Shown here in pieces: positions 36,622-47,787 of a DNA stretch of 64,000 nucleotides (position 1 is its first letter; each line of letters opens with the position of its first letter). The notes below the pieces were generated by a model. It searched no databases. It saw only the letters and a program-made list of their open reading frames with translations, and was not told where the DNA came from. A program made the translations under genes and the position numbers. Source of the stretch: Spiroplasma endosymbiont of Poecilobothrus nobilitatus (lineage in GTDB: Bacteria > Bacillota_I > Bacilli_A > Mycoplasmatales > Mycoplasmataceae); assembly GCF_964030655.1 (NCBI RefSeq), contig NZ_OZ034915.1, positions 1 to 64,000 of the forward strand. The letters are read 5' to 3'.

Positions 36622-37401
36622 TTGGGTTATAAAAATCAACGTATTATTATCAAACTAATAAATGTATTAACAAGCAAGTTAATAATTATTAACAAGAAAT
36701 TATCAGTGCCTTTAATAAAAAGTCGCAAAATTTATGGGGCTCGCAAAATTAAAGTTATTTTAAACAGAAAAGATATCATCTTATCGCGGCGAAAAATCAG
36801 ATTATTTATGATCAAAAATAATTTGGTTTCTAAATACACCAAATTAAAATATCATAATCATAAAACAACAGTCAATAATGACCAAATTAATAATATTTTA
36901 AATCGTCAATTTAACAACAAAAAACCTAATGAAGTTATTGTTAGTGATTTAACATATGTTCAAGTTGGCGCTAAATGACATTATATTTGTTTATTAATTG
37001 ACTTGTTTAATCGTGAAATAATTGGTTATAGTGCTGGGCCGAATAAAACAGCCGAACTGGTCCAACAAGCTTTTCATAAAATAACACGACCATTAAATCA
37101 AATAACTCTATTTCATACTGATCGTGGTAATGAGTTTAAAAATAAAATCATTGATGAAATTTTAATAACTTTTAATATTAAAAGATCATTAAGCAATAAA
37201 GGCTGCCCTTATGATAATGCTGTGGCTGAAACAACTTACAAAACTTTTAAAACTGAATTTATTAAGGGTAAAAAATTTAAAAATTTAACACAATTAAAAT
37301 ACGAACTTTTTGATTTTGTGCATTGATATAACAATATTCGAATTCATGGCAGTTTAAATTATTTATCTCCAGTTACTTTTAGAAAACAAATGTCTATATA
37401 A
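36622..37401 (+). CDS. ISb OrfB, IS3-family integrase
   Basis: 259-residue DDE integrase core, open with one TGA Trp at 36979 and one near 37324. Catalytic motifs SDLTYV, HTDRGNEF and VAETTYKTFK present. Residues 2-33 are in a shifted frame relative to the copies at 54-56 kb: one base is missing near 36626 and one extra A near 36719 restores the frame. The frame is open back to the A6 run, so it can be joined to OrfA by -1 slippage. Confidence 0.83.
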
Positions 37402-37430
37402 AAAGTGTCCTAAAAAGTGTTGCCATTCCA

Positions 37431-37750
37431 AATGAAATTTGAATCAATAAATTTCACTGTTCATAATTTAAATGACTTCAATACGTAAAATGATCACGAA
37501 AAGCATCAAAACTAGCACGACATTTTTTGCATAAATATTTTTGTTTTCCTTCAGGATTATGACCATTTTTAACACAATAAAAAGATTGACAATTATGACA
37601 TTTAATACCTTTATCCCTAAATTTTTGATCAATTTCATTTAAGCGTTTTTGTTTTTTAATTAATTCTGTTTCTTTTTTGACTTTTTCATTAAATTCTAAA
37701 AATTGATCATCTGTTAAACTATTTATTAATTCTTCAATTATTTTTTCCAT
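37431..37750 (-). pseudogene. ISa transposase, N-terminal part only
   Basis: Start at 37750, zinc ribbon (CHNC...CKKC) intact, then joins ISb sequence at 37430 after about 106 codons. Belongs to ISa copy 3. Confidence 0.8.
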
Positions 37751-37915
37751 TAATTATTCACCTCTTATATTAAAAATATACCTAATTTTAGGTATATTTT
37801 ATAAATATTAAATATTAAATATCAAGAGTTTTCTACAAAATTAAAAAATTAAATTAATCATTATTATTTAAAATATATTATAATTGTTAAGTGTCTAAAA
37901 AAAGAGGTTAAGCAA

Positions 37916-38992
37916 ATGAATCAAAAAACAATTGAACGATTACAAACGATGTTAAAGCGGTGAAATTTAATTAATGAAGAATTAACGAAACCAGAAATAG
38001 TTAATGATGTAAAAAAGTTAACTAGCTTATCAAAAGAACAAGCACAATTAGAGGAAACCGTTGCTTTATACTTAAATTATAAAAATGTTTTAAATAATAT
38101 TAATGAAGCAAAATTAATTTTAGAGACAGAAAAAGATTATGAGTTAATTGAATTAGCAAAAGAAGAATTAAAAACCTCGGAAATAAGAAAAGAACAACTT
38201 ACAGCAGAATTAAAAGTAATGTTATTGCCAAAAGATCCTAATGATGATAAGAATGTTATTTTTGAAATTCGTGGAGCAGCAGGTGGCGATGAAGGAAACA
38301 TTTTTGCTGGTGATTTATATCGAATGTATATAAAATATGCAGAACAACAACATTGAAAAGTAAAATTAATTGAAGCAAATGAATCAGAAGCAGGTGGCTT
38401 TTCTACAATTTCGTTTATGGTTAAAGGAGATCGTGTTTATTCAAAAATGAAATTTGAGTCAGGAGCACATCGTGTTCAACGAATTCCAAAAACAGAAAGT
38501 AAAGGTCGAGTACATACATCAACAGCAACCGTCGCTGTTTTACCAGAAATTGAAGAATTTGATTTTGAAATTAAAACTGCTGATTTAAAAATTGATACTT
38601 ACCGTGCTTCAGGAGCGGGGGGGCAACATGTTAATACAACTGATTCAGCTGTTCGAATTACTCATTTACCAACAGGAGTTGTTGTAACTTCCCAAGATGG
38701 CCGTAGTCAACATGATAATAAGGCATTAGCAATGCAACATTTACGAAGTAAATTATATGAAGAACAACAACGTAAAATTAATGAAGAGCGTCGAACATTA
38801 ATAAAAGATGCAGTAGGAACAGGTGACCGGAGCGAAAAAATTCGAACATATAATTACCCTCAGAATCGGGTTACTGATCATCGTATTAATTTAACACTAC
38901 AAAAATTAGACCAAATTATGGAAGGTAATTTAGACGAAATTTTAGTAGCATTAATTAATGAAGAACAAAGATTGAAAATGGAAGGAAATTAA
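37916..38992 (+). CDS. prfA: Peptide chain release factor 1
   Basis: Releases peptides at TAA and TAG, the only stops used here; RF2 is not needed in code 4 organisms. 358 residues. The GGQ catalytic motif is [16 protein letters not shown] near residue 230. Ribosome site AGAGG. TGA Trp codons at 37960 and 38353. Followed by prmC, which methylates the GGQ glutamine, with the stop and start codons overlapping (TAATG). Confidence 0.96.
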
Positions 38993-39852
38993 TGACAGTT
39001 AATGAATTAATTCAAAAGTCAGAAGATTATTTGAAAGACTCGAATAATGCTAATTATCTTGCCGATATTAAAATTTTAATAGCATTTTTTATGAAAACTT
39101 CGTTAGCAAAATTATATGCAATTCAAAATGATAGAATTAATTTTAAGATTGATGATTATTGACAACAGTTAATGGCATATCGTAATGGAAAACCAATCCA
39201 ACATATTACTAATTTACAAAATTTTTATGGATATGATTTTTATGTTGATTATAATGTCTTAATTCCTCGATATGAAACAGAAGAATTAGTTGATAATATT
39301 AATATTATAATTGATGAAATATTGCTTAATAATGGTGATAAACCATTAACTTTAATTGATATTGGAACTGGGAGCGGAGCAATTGCAATTAGTTTAGGCT
39401 TAGAAAATCCAAATTTAACAATTTATGCTAGTGATATTTCAACTGAAGAATTAAAAGTAGCAAAAAGAAATATTAAGCAGTTAAATTGCAAAAATGTTAA
39501 ATTATTGGAAGGTGATATGCTAGAACCATTTATTAAAAATAAGATTAAAGCTGATCTTCTAGTTTGTAATCCACCTTATATTCCAAAGAATCAAAATATT
39601 AGTCATCGTGTTAAAAATTATGAACCGCATGTCGCTTTGTTTGGTGATACTGATGGCCTATATTTTTATCGAGAAATTTTTAAAAATTGACAGAAGGTTG
39701 TTAAAAAAAATGGCATTTTATGTTTTGAACATGGTTATGACCAAAAAAAAGATTTAGAAAAATTAGTAAAAGAATATTTTCCAAATCAGAAATATTATTT
39801 TCAAAAAGATATAAATAAAAAATGAAGAATGTTATTTATTAATATTTTGTAG
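38992..39852 (+). CDS. prmC: Release factor glutamine methyltransferase
   Basis: Methylates the Gln of the release-factor GGQ motif. 286 residues. SAM motif LIDIGTGSGAIAISL near residue 120 and the Gln-binding NPPYIP near 192. Its ATG overlaps the prfA TAA by one base, so translation is coupled. TGA Trp codons at 39160 and near the end. Gene pair prfA-prmC is conserved in Firmicutes. Confidence 0.95.
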
Positions 39853-39887
39853 TAAAATAAAAGAAACTTAAGTGTGAGGTGCAAAAT

Positions 39888-41312
39888 ATGGAAGATAAAC
39901 TTAAAAATATTAAAAGAACTCGCATTATTAGTATTGCTTTTTTATTAGTTCTATTTATTATGGTCCCATATTTTACTTTTATATATGTATCACATAGTGA
40001 TCAACTTTTAAAAAAATACTTTAATTTTATTGCAACAGTACCTAAGGATGTGTTAGCAACATTTACAACACTTAATCTACCAAATGAGTTTTTAATCTTT
40101 GGTTTGCCATATATTGCGTTAGTAACATTAGCGGGTGCCATTATTAGCAGTGTTTTTTACATTCATCATCAAAAACGAACAATTAATTTTAATAATAGAA
40201 TGTTGTTAATTGGAACAGTTTTTATTATCTCTTTTTTATTTAGTGTTTGTTTATTATTTTCGCTTGCAGAATATTATTATGATTTATTTACAGAGTGATG
40301 TCGTTCTTTAAGAGGTGGTTATACTGGACCTGAGTTTGTTAAAAATATTCAAGATATGATTCATAAAGATATTCCAAATCGAGATGCAATTGTTAAAGCA
40401 TTAATTAATTTAGCAACAGGACCTGGAACAAACAATAAATATCCATTAACATGAATTGGCCTTAATTCTATTTGATGAATTACAGGATTACAAATGATTT
40501 TTATTATTTTTATTATGTTGAAAGTTAGTTTTAAATTAGAATGATTATTAAATGATAATATTAATCCAACTAAAAAAGAAGAATTATTTGTTTTAAAAGA
40601 TACATTTAATCAAAGTCGTCTTAAAAAGTTTATTAGTTTATATTTAATTCCAAATGAATTTAATATTTCACTATGAGTCGTTTTTTTTTCAAGTATGGTT
40701 TTTATTCCACAATTTGTTTATACAATTATTATTGGTAGTAGTTTTACTGATGCAAACCGGTTTTTTTTATTTTCTTACTTTTATCCACAATTAACAATTA
40801 ATGCTATTATATCAAATACAACTAGTATTTTGGATCAGCCAAATATTGATTATTTTAAGATGACAATGAATATGCCAGGGTCAGGAATTTTTATTAGTGT
40901 TGTACCAATTGTTTCTTCTTCTTTAATTATTTCAATGTTATTTGCATTTACCTTTGTAATATTGAAAAAACCAAATTTAACTAAAAAAGGTTTTATTAGT
41001 TTTTATGTTAGTTTTTTAATTGTAACTGGGACTTCACTAGTAATGTTTCTGGTTTCTCAATATGAATTAACAAAAGCAGTTGATTATTGAAATAGTCAAA
41101 GTGATAATTTTAAAGAAAAAGTAATGAAACCACTTTTTAAAACAACACATTTAGATTACTTTTGACTACAAGGAAATGAATTATTAGCAAGTGGTATTCT
41201 ATTATCTGCTTTCATTACTGTTTTATCAATTATTGTTCTTTCACATATTTCAAAAATTAAAAGTAATCATATTAGCAATGAACAAATTAAATCAAATTCA
41301 AAGAGTTCATAA
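39888..41312 (+). CDS. Multi-pass membrane protein, unknown function
   Basis: Not recognised. 474 residues with about eight hydrophobic segments: near 15-37, 62-87, 102-130, 190-213, 260-285, 338-362, 372-395 and 440-462. Many TGA Trp codons near 40300, 40455 and 41160. The start at 39888 has GAGGTG nine bases upstream; the GTG at 39879 is possible. Located between prmC and tsaC, where Bacillus has other genes. Loops are short and carry Asn, Lys and Tyr; no transporter motif is seen. Confidence 0.75.
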
Positions 41313-41331
41313 GAAAGGAGGATAATTATAT

Positions 41332-41871
41332 ATGAAAGTATATACTGTAAAAGAATGCAAAGAGATTATTGCTGGTTATTTAGCAGAAAAAGTTATTATT
41401 GTTCCAACAGATACTATTTATGGAATGACGTGTATTATTAGCTCACCAGTAGCAAAAGCGAGAATTTTTAAAGTTAAAGGACGATCAGAAAAAATGTATT
41501 TATCAGTTATTGTTAGTTCAGTTAGTATGGCGAAGAATTTTATTGACTTGCCACGTGATGATTTAAAACTCTTTAAAAAGAATGAAACTATTACTATAAT
41601 AGATAACATAAAAGATGATATTAATAAGCTTTATAACATTACAGAAGATAATACAATTGGGATTAGAATTACAAAATCAAAATGATTAAAAAAAATTATT
41701 AATAAGGTTGGGCCAATTTATGGGACAAGTGTAAATATTAGCGGTCAAAATTATGCTAAAGAATTTAATGATCTTCAAAAATTTAATGTTGATATTATTG
41801 TTGACGCTGGTTATTTAGATAATCTTCCTTCAAAGATTTATAATTCTTTAACAAAAGAATTTATTAGATAA
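41332..41871 (+). CDS. tsaC: Threonylcarbamoyl-AMP synthase, Sua5/YrdC family
   Basis: First step of t6A formation on tRNAs reading ANN codons. 179 residues, a short YrdC-only form. Motifs: VPTDTIYGMTC near residue 25 for nucleotide and threonine binding, KxRSEKMYLSVIV (the KxRP...L position), and GTSVNISGQ near 132. AAAGGAGG precedes the ATG. Near prfA-prmC as in Bacillus (ywlC). Confidence 0.92.
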
Positions 41872-41882
41872 GGAGGTAAAAA

Positions 41883-42244
41883 ATGGCAAAAAAAATAAAT
41901 AAAAAACAATGATCATGATATCGAATTATTAATGTTGTTGTTTTATGTATCTTAATTTTGTTAACATGTATTTTTACTGTTTTATTTATTATTAACCAAG
42001 AAAAGTATACTGTTGCTTTCTTAATTACAATCTTATTTTTAGGTGTCTGAGTTATTGGCTACTTTATGGGACATTTCTTTTTTATGAATAAAGATAATCT
42101 TCGAATTGGGGCAAGAAAAATAATGAGGGACTATCGTAAAAAAAAGATGATGATGGCAGCAATCCACCATTAGAAAACAAGGAAGAAAGAATTAAACAAT
42201 TAGAACAAGAACTTGCTGATTTAAAGAAAGAACACAATAGTTAA
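41883..42244 (+). pseudogene. Two-TM protein with coiled tail, frameshift at A8
   Basis: ATG at 41883 after AAGGAGG opens a protein with two membrane segments (about residues 14-37 and 42-65). The frame stops early at 42171. A one-base change at the run of eight A (42138-42145) joins it to a natural ending DDDGSNPPLENKEERIKQLE and a charged helix ending at TAA 42242. Either the gene is broken, or the run is variable, or there is a sequencing error. Function unknown. Confidence 0.65.
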
Positions 42245-42268
42245 TTTTATGAAAGAATAATATCATAC

Positions 42269-42296
42269 CAAATTGCATTTCATAATGCAATTTTTC
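42269..42296 (+). terminator. Terminator whose T tract was hit by ISa
   Basis: AAATTGCATT / AATGCAATTT hairpin followed by a T run. The ISa copy 4 target duplication CAATTTTT lies in its 3' arm and T tract. Confidence 0.75.
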
Positions 42297-43375
42297 TTTA
42301 ATTTTGTAGAAAACTCTTGATATTTATAAAATATACCTAAAATTAGGTATATTCTTAATATAAAAGGTGAATAATTAATGGAAAAAATAATTGAAAAATT
42401 AATAAATAGTTTAACAGATGATCAATTTTTAGAATTTCATGAAAAAGTCAAAAAAGAAGCAGAATTAATTAAAAAACAAAAACGCTTAAATGAAATTGAC
42501 CAAAAATTTAGGGATAAAGGTATTAAATGTCCTAATTGTCAATCTTTTTATTGTGTTAAAAATGGCCATAATCCTGAAGGAAAACAAAAATATTTATGCA
42601 AAAAATGTCGTGCTAGTTTTGATGCTTTTCGTGATCATTTTACGTATTGAAGTCATTTAAATTATGAACAGTGAAATTTATTGATTCAAATTTCATTATT
42701 AGGCCAATCTAGTAAAATGATTTCCCGCTTTATTAAAACATCACCGAAAACCGCTTGATATAATCGCCAAAAAATAATGAAATCAAAACAATTAGAAAAC
42801 ACCCAATTAAAATTTAAAACGTTAAATGGCCAAATTCAAATCGATGAAACATTTATTAAAGAAATCCACAAAGGTAATTTTAAAGATAAATTTGATAAAA
42901 GAAAAATTCATCTTGATTCATTTTCAACCAACACAAAACGATTAAAAAAACAGCAAATTATTGAAAATATTAATAAACAATTAATCAAAGAAAATTCAAT
43001 TATTATTTCTGACATGCAACCATTATATTTATTAGTAGCAAAACAAACAAATTCTATTTTATTAGCAACTAAAACTAGTGCAAATCCTGATGCTAGTTAT
43101 CGGAAGTTAAATAAAATTAGTAAATTACAATCAAATCTTAAAGAATCCTTAATTCATTATCATGGCTTATGTTTCACGAACATTCAAAATTATTTAAATC
43201 TCTGAAAATGAAAATACCAGCATAAAGGTTTAACGCCAAACCAACAATCATCGGTATTATATTTTAACGTATAAAAAAGTTAAATAACAATATTAAAAGT
43301 TTATATAATTTTCTTTTAAAGTTATCATATTGATTATTTTTTTTATTTCATCAAGAGTTTTCTACAAAATTAAAA
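42296..43375 (+). mobile_element. ISa copy 4, internally deleted
   Basis: 1080 bp, ends CTTTAATTTTGTAGAAAAC and its complement, 8-bp target duplication CAATTTTT (42288-42295 and 43376-43383). Only this copy lies on the plus strand. Shorter than the others because of a 63-bp in-frame deletion in the transposase. It is only 10 bp from MITE copy 2 duplication. Confidence 0.93.
42378..43274 (+). CDS. ISa transposase with 21-residue deletion
   Basis: 298 residues, fully open with TGA as Trp, the only uninterrupted ISa frame in the window. Zinc ribbon CPNC...CKKC, then IDETFI and ISDMQPLY motifs. Compared with the 319-residue form it lacks 21 residues (the stretch around CCIQMAVDSNNNIYV) between two copies of TCAACCAACAC, so a core beta strand of the DDE fold is probably missing. 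Also Gln replaces Trp just after. Activity is doubtful. AAAGGTGA precedes the ATG. Confidence 0.85.
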
Positions 43376-43393
43376 CAATTTTTTATAATTTTT

Positions 43394-43501
43394 GGGCGAG
43401 TAAATTTTTTACGGGTTTTATAAAAACAATAAAAAAATATCCTTAATTTATTGAACTAAATAACATTTAAAAACAAAAACCCGCATCTTTTTTATTCACC
43501 C
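43394..43501 (-). mobile_element. 108-bp MITE copy 2
   Basis: Inverse orientation to the other two: starts GGGCGAGTAAATTTTTTACG and ends ...TTTATTCACCC. 8-bp target duplication TAATTTTT (43386-43393 and 43502-43509). Ends 18 bp before the extended -10 of the gene at 43564, so it occupies the -35 side. Confidence 0.9.
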
Positions 43502-43519
43502 TAATTTTTTTTAGAAATA

Positions 43520-43528
43520 TGATATAAT
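43520..43528 (+). promoter_or_regulatory. Extended -10 promoter
   Basis: TGATATAAT, identical to the SRP RNA promoter element, 35 bases before the start codon at 43564 and just after MITE copy 2. Confidence 0.7.
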
Positions 43529-43563
43529 TTAACTATAAATAAACGAAGCAGGAGGACTACACG

Positions 43564-44563
43564 ATGTACATCAATCCATTCGAAAGAATAAAAAATTTAA
43601 AATTAAATACTGATGAAACAAATACAATAAATATGAAAGGTAATGACCGAAATATAAATTTATTACAAGGAAACAATGAAGATAGGGAACTGACAGGAGA
43701 CTTTCTAAAGAATAATAATCATAATATTAAAACTGATGAACTTAAGATTGATGGAATTACATTATCAAGTTTTGAAATTATTCGTGATTTAATGAAAATT
43801 TTTAAAGAAAAAAATAACGAAATGCAATTTTTCTTAGCAGTTATGGATAAAGAAAATTGTGATTCAATGTCTGAAATTGCTACTTCATTTTTTTCAATGC
43901 CGCTTGTTAATATCGATTTATTACGTATTGAGTTATATGTTTCACCATTTTTATTTTTACTTAAAAAAATTATTAAAGGACTACCAAAAGTTAGTTTAGA
44001 AGATAAAAAAGTTTTATGATATCGTGTTAAATTATTTGTACGAACTTTAAAACAAAGTGAATCATTAGAACAAGTTAATGATTCTAATTCAATTGTAATT
44101 GTTAATGAGTTAGAATTTGATGATCCATTAGATTATATTAGAAGAGAATTTGAAGAAATTTTACGTGCTTATGACATCACAGAAAATATTGTAGTAATTT
44201 TTAATAATATTGATTTAGTGGGATATGTCAAATTTAAACAAATATTTAGCTTAGTACAAGCTATTTTTAAAGGAATTTTACAGTTTAAATTTATTGCTGG
44301 ATTAAATCCACTTTTAATTGAAACTTATGTTAAACAGATGTATGGCAATTATGCAACAGACCAATTGGTTGCGCATGAAGTTAGTTCTTATAACAAACGA
44401 TATATTATTAAAAATGAGAATGATAATGTCGTTACTAAAGAACCAACAAAATAAGCAGTTGATTCTTATCATCCAATGTCAGATTTTGCTTCTGTTGAAA
44501 CAGAAGATGAGGATGATGAAACAATTGGCTTTGATTATTGAGCTATGCGCGGTGGAAAGTAGA
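43564..44563 (+). CDS. Hypothetical protein with ochre stop before its acidic tail
   Basis: Not recognised with confidence. The open part (43564-44454) gives 296 residues: a polar, Asn-rich N-terminus, then mixed helices. NIVVIFNNIDLVGYVKF near residue 213 has the look of a Walker B strand as in KAP-type P-loop NTPases (VVFIDDLDR), but acidic residues are mostly replaced and no Walker A is seen. After TAA at 44452 the same frame continues for 36 codons with an acidic end (SVETEDEDDETIGFDYW) to TAG at 44563, so the stop looks recent. AGGAGG lies upstream. It shares a transcript with the membrane protein at 44582. Confidence 0.65.
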
Positions 44564-44581
44564 TAGAAGAGGATAATTAAA

Positions 44582-47521
44582 ATGTTTGTGTTTTTAGTAA
44601 CATTAGGGTGAAGTCTAATTATAATTGGAGCGATAGTTCAAATTTTTACTGCTATTTTAAACTTTTTGGTAATACAATCTGTTGCGCTTCCATTATTTTT
44701 AAATTCAATGAATGATATTTTTCAAACATCAATTTTTAAACAAGAACAAATTTTAAGTTATTTAACAGGAGATATTTGAGGATACACAATTATTGCTTTA
44801 ACAATTTTTGTTGCATTATTTGTTATTACACTAGTATCAGTTCAACTGCATCGTGTTAAAAAAGGACAATTAATTGCAAAACCATATATTAAAATGATAT
44901 TTGTTACATTAATTATTGCGGCATTAATTTATGGAAAAGTAGCAGTATTAATATTAGCAGCATTAATGTTTATTGGTTTATTGTTCATTGAATCATCATT
45001 ATTTGATGTTGAGTATTTGCAAAATTTTGTTGAAGAACGAAATATGATTGTTATTTACCACCAAGATAAAAAACTTGAAAGAGAGGTAAAAAAAGAGGGA
45101 AAGTATCATGTAAGCGCAACTTTGGGAGTTGACGCGACTATCGCAGGGATCGGAGAAACCGAAAGAGATTTCAAAAACAATGATTACGCAAGAGAGGATG
45201 ATAGTAAAAAATTATCTCATCAAAAATCAAATTCAATTTTTTCATCAAATAAATTAAATAATTTATTTAATTCTAATAAAAATGATGTTGATGAACATGA
45301 ATTAGCAAATTTAATTAATGATATGACACAAACTATGAAAAATCCGCAGAAACCAGCGGTTTTTGAAACAAAATCAAATACAACGGAAACTGATTTAAAA
45401 CAAAGTGAATCGAAAAAATTATCAAAACCACCAGTTGTTAATGAAGTTAAGCAACAAGAAAAATCAAACTTGGGATTATACCAATTAGAAGATCAAAACT
45501 CATCAAATGATGCTCCACAAAATGAACCAGTTGAGGAAATTCCTGCTCCATTCTTGGATGCAAAACCAAATGCTGATTATAAGTTTAATGCTGATATTAA
45601 AGGTTTTTCTGATAAAACAAGCGCTGTAAACGAAAATGCTGATTTTAATGAAGCAGAAGATGAAAAACCAAATTTTTCTTTTTTAGATGATGAATTTTTG
45701 AATTCATCATGAACATCAGAGAAACCAATGATAAGAAAACAAAAAAAACTTTATAATAAATGAAGTGAAATGCATCAACAAGCACTTAATATTAAACAAA
45801 TGATAGAAGAAGAAGTGGAAATAGCAGAAGTAAAAGCTAAATTCATTAAAAAGAAAGCTAAAATTTATAATGTTCTTGCTAAACAAGCAAATGGATTAGT
45901 AATAAAATTAAAGTTAGGACCAGAGCATGAATTAAAATTAATGCGTATTGCTGAAATATTTAGTAATAATTCACAAGCCACAGTTGATTTTCTTAATGAT
46001 CAAATTTTAGCAACAGATAATAATGTAATTGATAATGTCTTGAATGACAACATTAATGAATCATCAGAAAATATTAGTTTAGAAATTAATACTTTTAATA
46101 ATGTTGTAGATAATGATAAAACAAAAAAAGAGATAGAAATTATGAACAACAATATTAAACTAGTGAACCAAGAATCACAACGGACAGAAATTATATTTAT
46201 TCCATCTGATCATAATATTGATAAATTAAAAGGAGAATTATTACCTGATATTAAAACATCAGATGATGAAGAAACAAAAACAGATAATGTTCCAGATAAT
46301 TATGATTACCCTTTTGCTGAACTAGCGGGGTTAGATGATTCACAAGCTGGGCATCTTGATGAAATTGATTCAGTTGCAAATGAAGATAATTATGATGATG
46401 AAATACAATTTTCTGAAAACAATGAGCTTTCAGACCTATCAGTTGAACAACAAACAGTAGAACAAATAGAAAACAATATGGCAGCGCTAGTTGAAGATGA
46501 AATCTTAAGAAATAATGAAGTAAAACCCGAACATGAGGTAAAAAATGATGCAATTAATTTAGAATTAACTCCTGAACCACTAGATACAACAGAACCAAAC
46601 AATGTGGGAACAGATATTTTTAATATTCCAATGAATGAAAAAGAAAATACTATTTTAACAGAAACAGAAGATAGTGCACCTGCAGAAATATTTGCAACAG
46701 ATGTTAAAGGAACAAATGAATTAGAAGTTAAGGCAGATGAATCAAATAAAAATAAAGTAGAAGATCATCAAGACCAATTATTACATGATATTGTTGCAAA
46801 TGAAACAAATAAATCGTTGCAATCAGAAATTAGACCAATTTTAAAAGACGAAGTGTCATATAGTTTAGATGAATTAGATGATAAAATTATGAATGGTGAT
46901 TTTTCAAATTTAGATGATGAAGTAATTGAATACTTTAATCAGGAAAAGCCAGAACCAATTAAGGAAACACCATTTGTAGAAGAACCACCATTACAACAAG
47001 TTATTTCAAATGATTTTGAATGTCGTTTTGAAAAGATTGAAGAATTAATTAAAGATTCAATTAACTTACACACAACACACACAAAAACATTAGGAGAAGT
47101 ACAAAATCACTTAAAAACTTTAACTTTAAAAGTTGAATCGTTAGAAGTAAAATCAGCTGATTTTGCAAAAAAAATTAACGATGTTGAAACTAAAAAACAT
47201 ATTAAACATCACAGTGTTGTACCAATTGATCAGTTTTATCCTCAAATTAGTGATATTAATTTAGTATCAACACGTTATAATTTATATAATAAAAAAGGGT
47301 ATTCTAACACATATGGCGTTGCTAACTCGAGTGAAAGTTCATATGGTTTGGTCAATTATTATCGAACTAAAAATAGTAGTTCATCTCAAGAAGAAATAAG
47401 AACAAATAATAATCAATTTGCTGATTATAATCACCTTAATTTACATAATATTTCCAAATATACTAAACAAGATATTCCTTTTGAAACAAATTGTCCATTT
47501 TGTAAAAAGAATAACAAATAA
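44582..47521 (+). CDS. Large membrane-anchored acidic protein
   Basis: Not recognised. 979 residues with TGA as Trp. About four hydrophobic segments lie in the first 145 residues (near 3-35, 60-80, 93-112, 113-135). The rest is a long, mostly disordered cytoplasmic region rich in Glu, Asp, Asn and Lys, with a coiled section near 820-865. The C-terminus ends CPFCKKNNK, a single CxxC. Architecture suits a scaffold tied to the membrane, possibly cytoskeleton-linked; this is inference. A 60-base patch at 45111-45170 has far higher G+C than its surroundings. GAGGATAATTAA precedes the start. Confidence 0.75.
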
Positions 47522-47562
47522 AAATTATTATTTTATTGGTTAATATTATAAATAATTTTATT

Positions 47563-47602
47563 AAAAAAGTTAAATTTAGGTTGATTAAATTTAACTTTTT
47601 TT
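47563..47602 (+). terminator. Terminator after the large membrane protein
   Basis: AAAGTTAAATTTA pairs with TAAATTTAACTTT, then a T run. Confidence 0.88.
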
Positions 47603-47787
47603 ATTTAGAAAGTAATTTTTTTTCTTTTCATTCGTTTAAAAATATGTTAAAAATAAATTAGCAATGAGATATTACATTGTTAGGGCATTAAAAATAGTAA
47701 TTTAAGTATGAAAGGAAATATTCAATTGCCGAATAATAATTAATTAAGAAATATAATTTATTAGTAGTAAACGGGAGGAAATAAACA

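Larger units (their letters stand above)
36209..37430 (+). mobile_element. ISb copy 2, IS3 family, full length
   Basis: 1222 bp. Ends TGGATAGGCTACAATTATT and ...AAGTGTTGCCATTCCA form imperfect inverted repeats (TGGAATGGCAACAC on the complement). Contains orfA and orfB in overlapping frames with a run of six A before the orfA stop. Flanks show no clean 3-bp duplication because adjacent ISa sequence was lost. Confidence 0.9.
35887..37846 (-). mobile_element. ISa copy 3, interrupted and part-replaced by ISb
   Basis: Left ISa end 35887-36208 and right ISa end 37431-37846 surround a complete ISb (36209-37430). About 430 bp of ISa that should lie between the two parts is missing. The outer flanks (AAAATTAT on the left, AATTAAAT-like on the right) do not form the 8-bp duplication seen at the four other ISa copies. 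This suggests recombination or deletion rather than a simple insertion. Confidence 0.85.

Noticed and set aside
43170-43187. TGTTTCACGAACATTC as a second parS-like site
   Set aside because: It lies inside the ISa transposase coding sequence, matches only one half of the palindrome, and differs from other ISa copies by a few bases.
46251-46602. Minus-strand frames inside the large acidic protein
   Set aside because: Shadows of an Asp/Glu/Asn-rich coding frame; no ribosome site or promoter.
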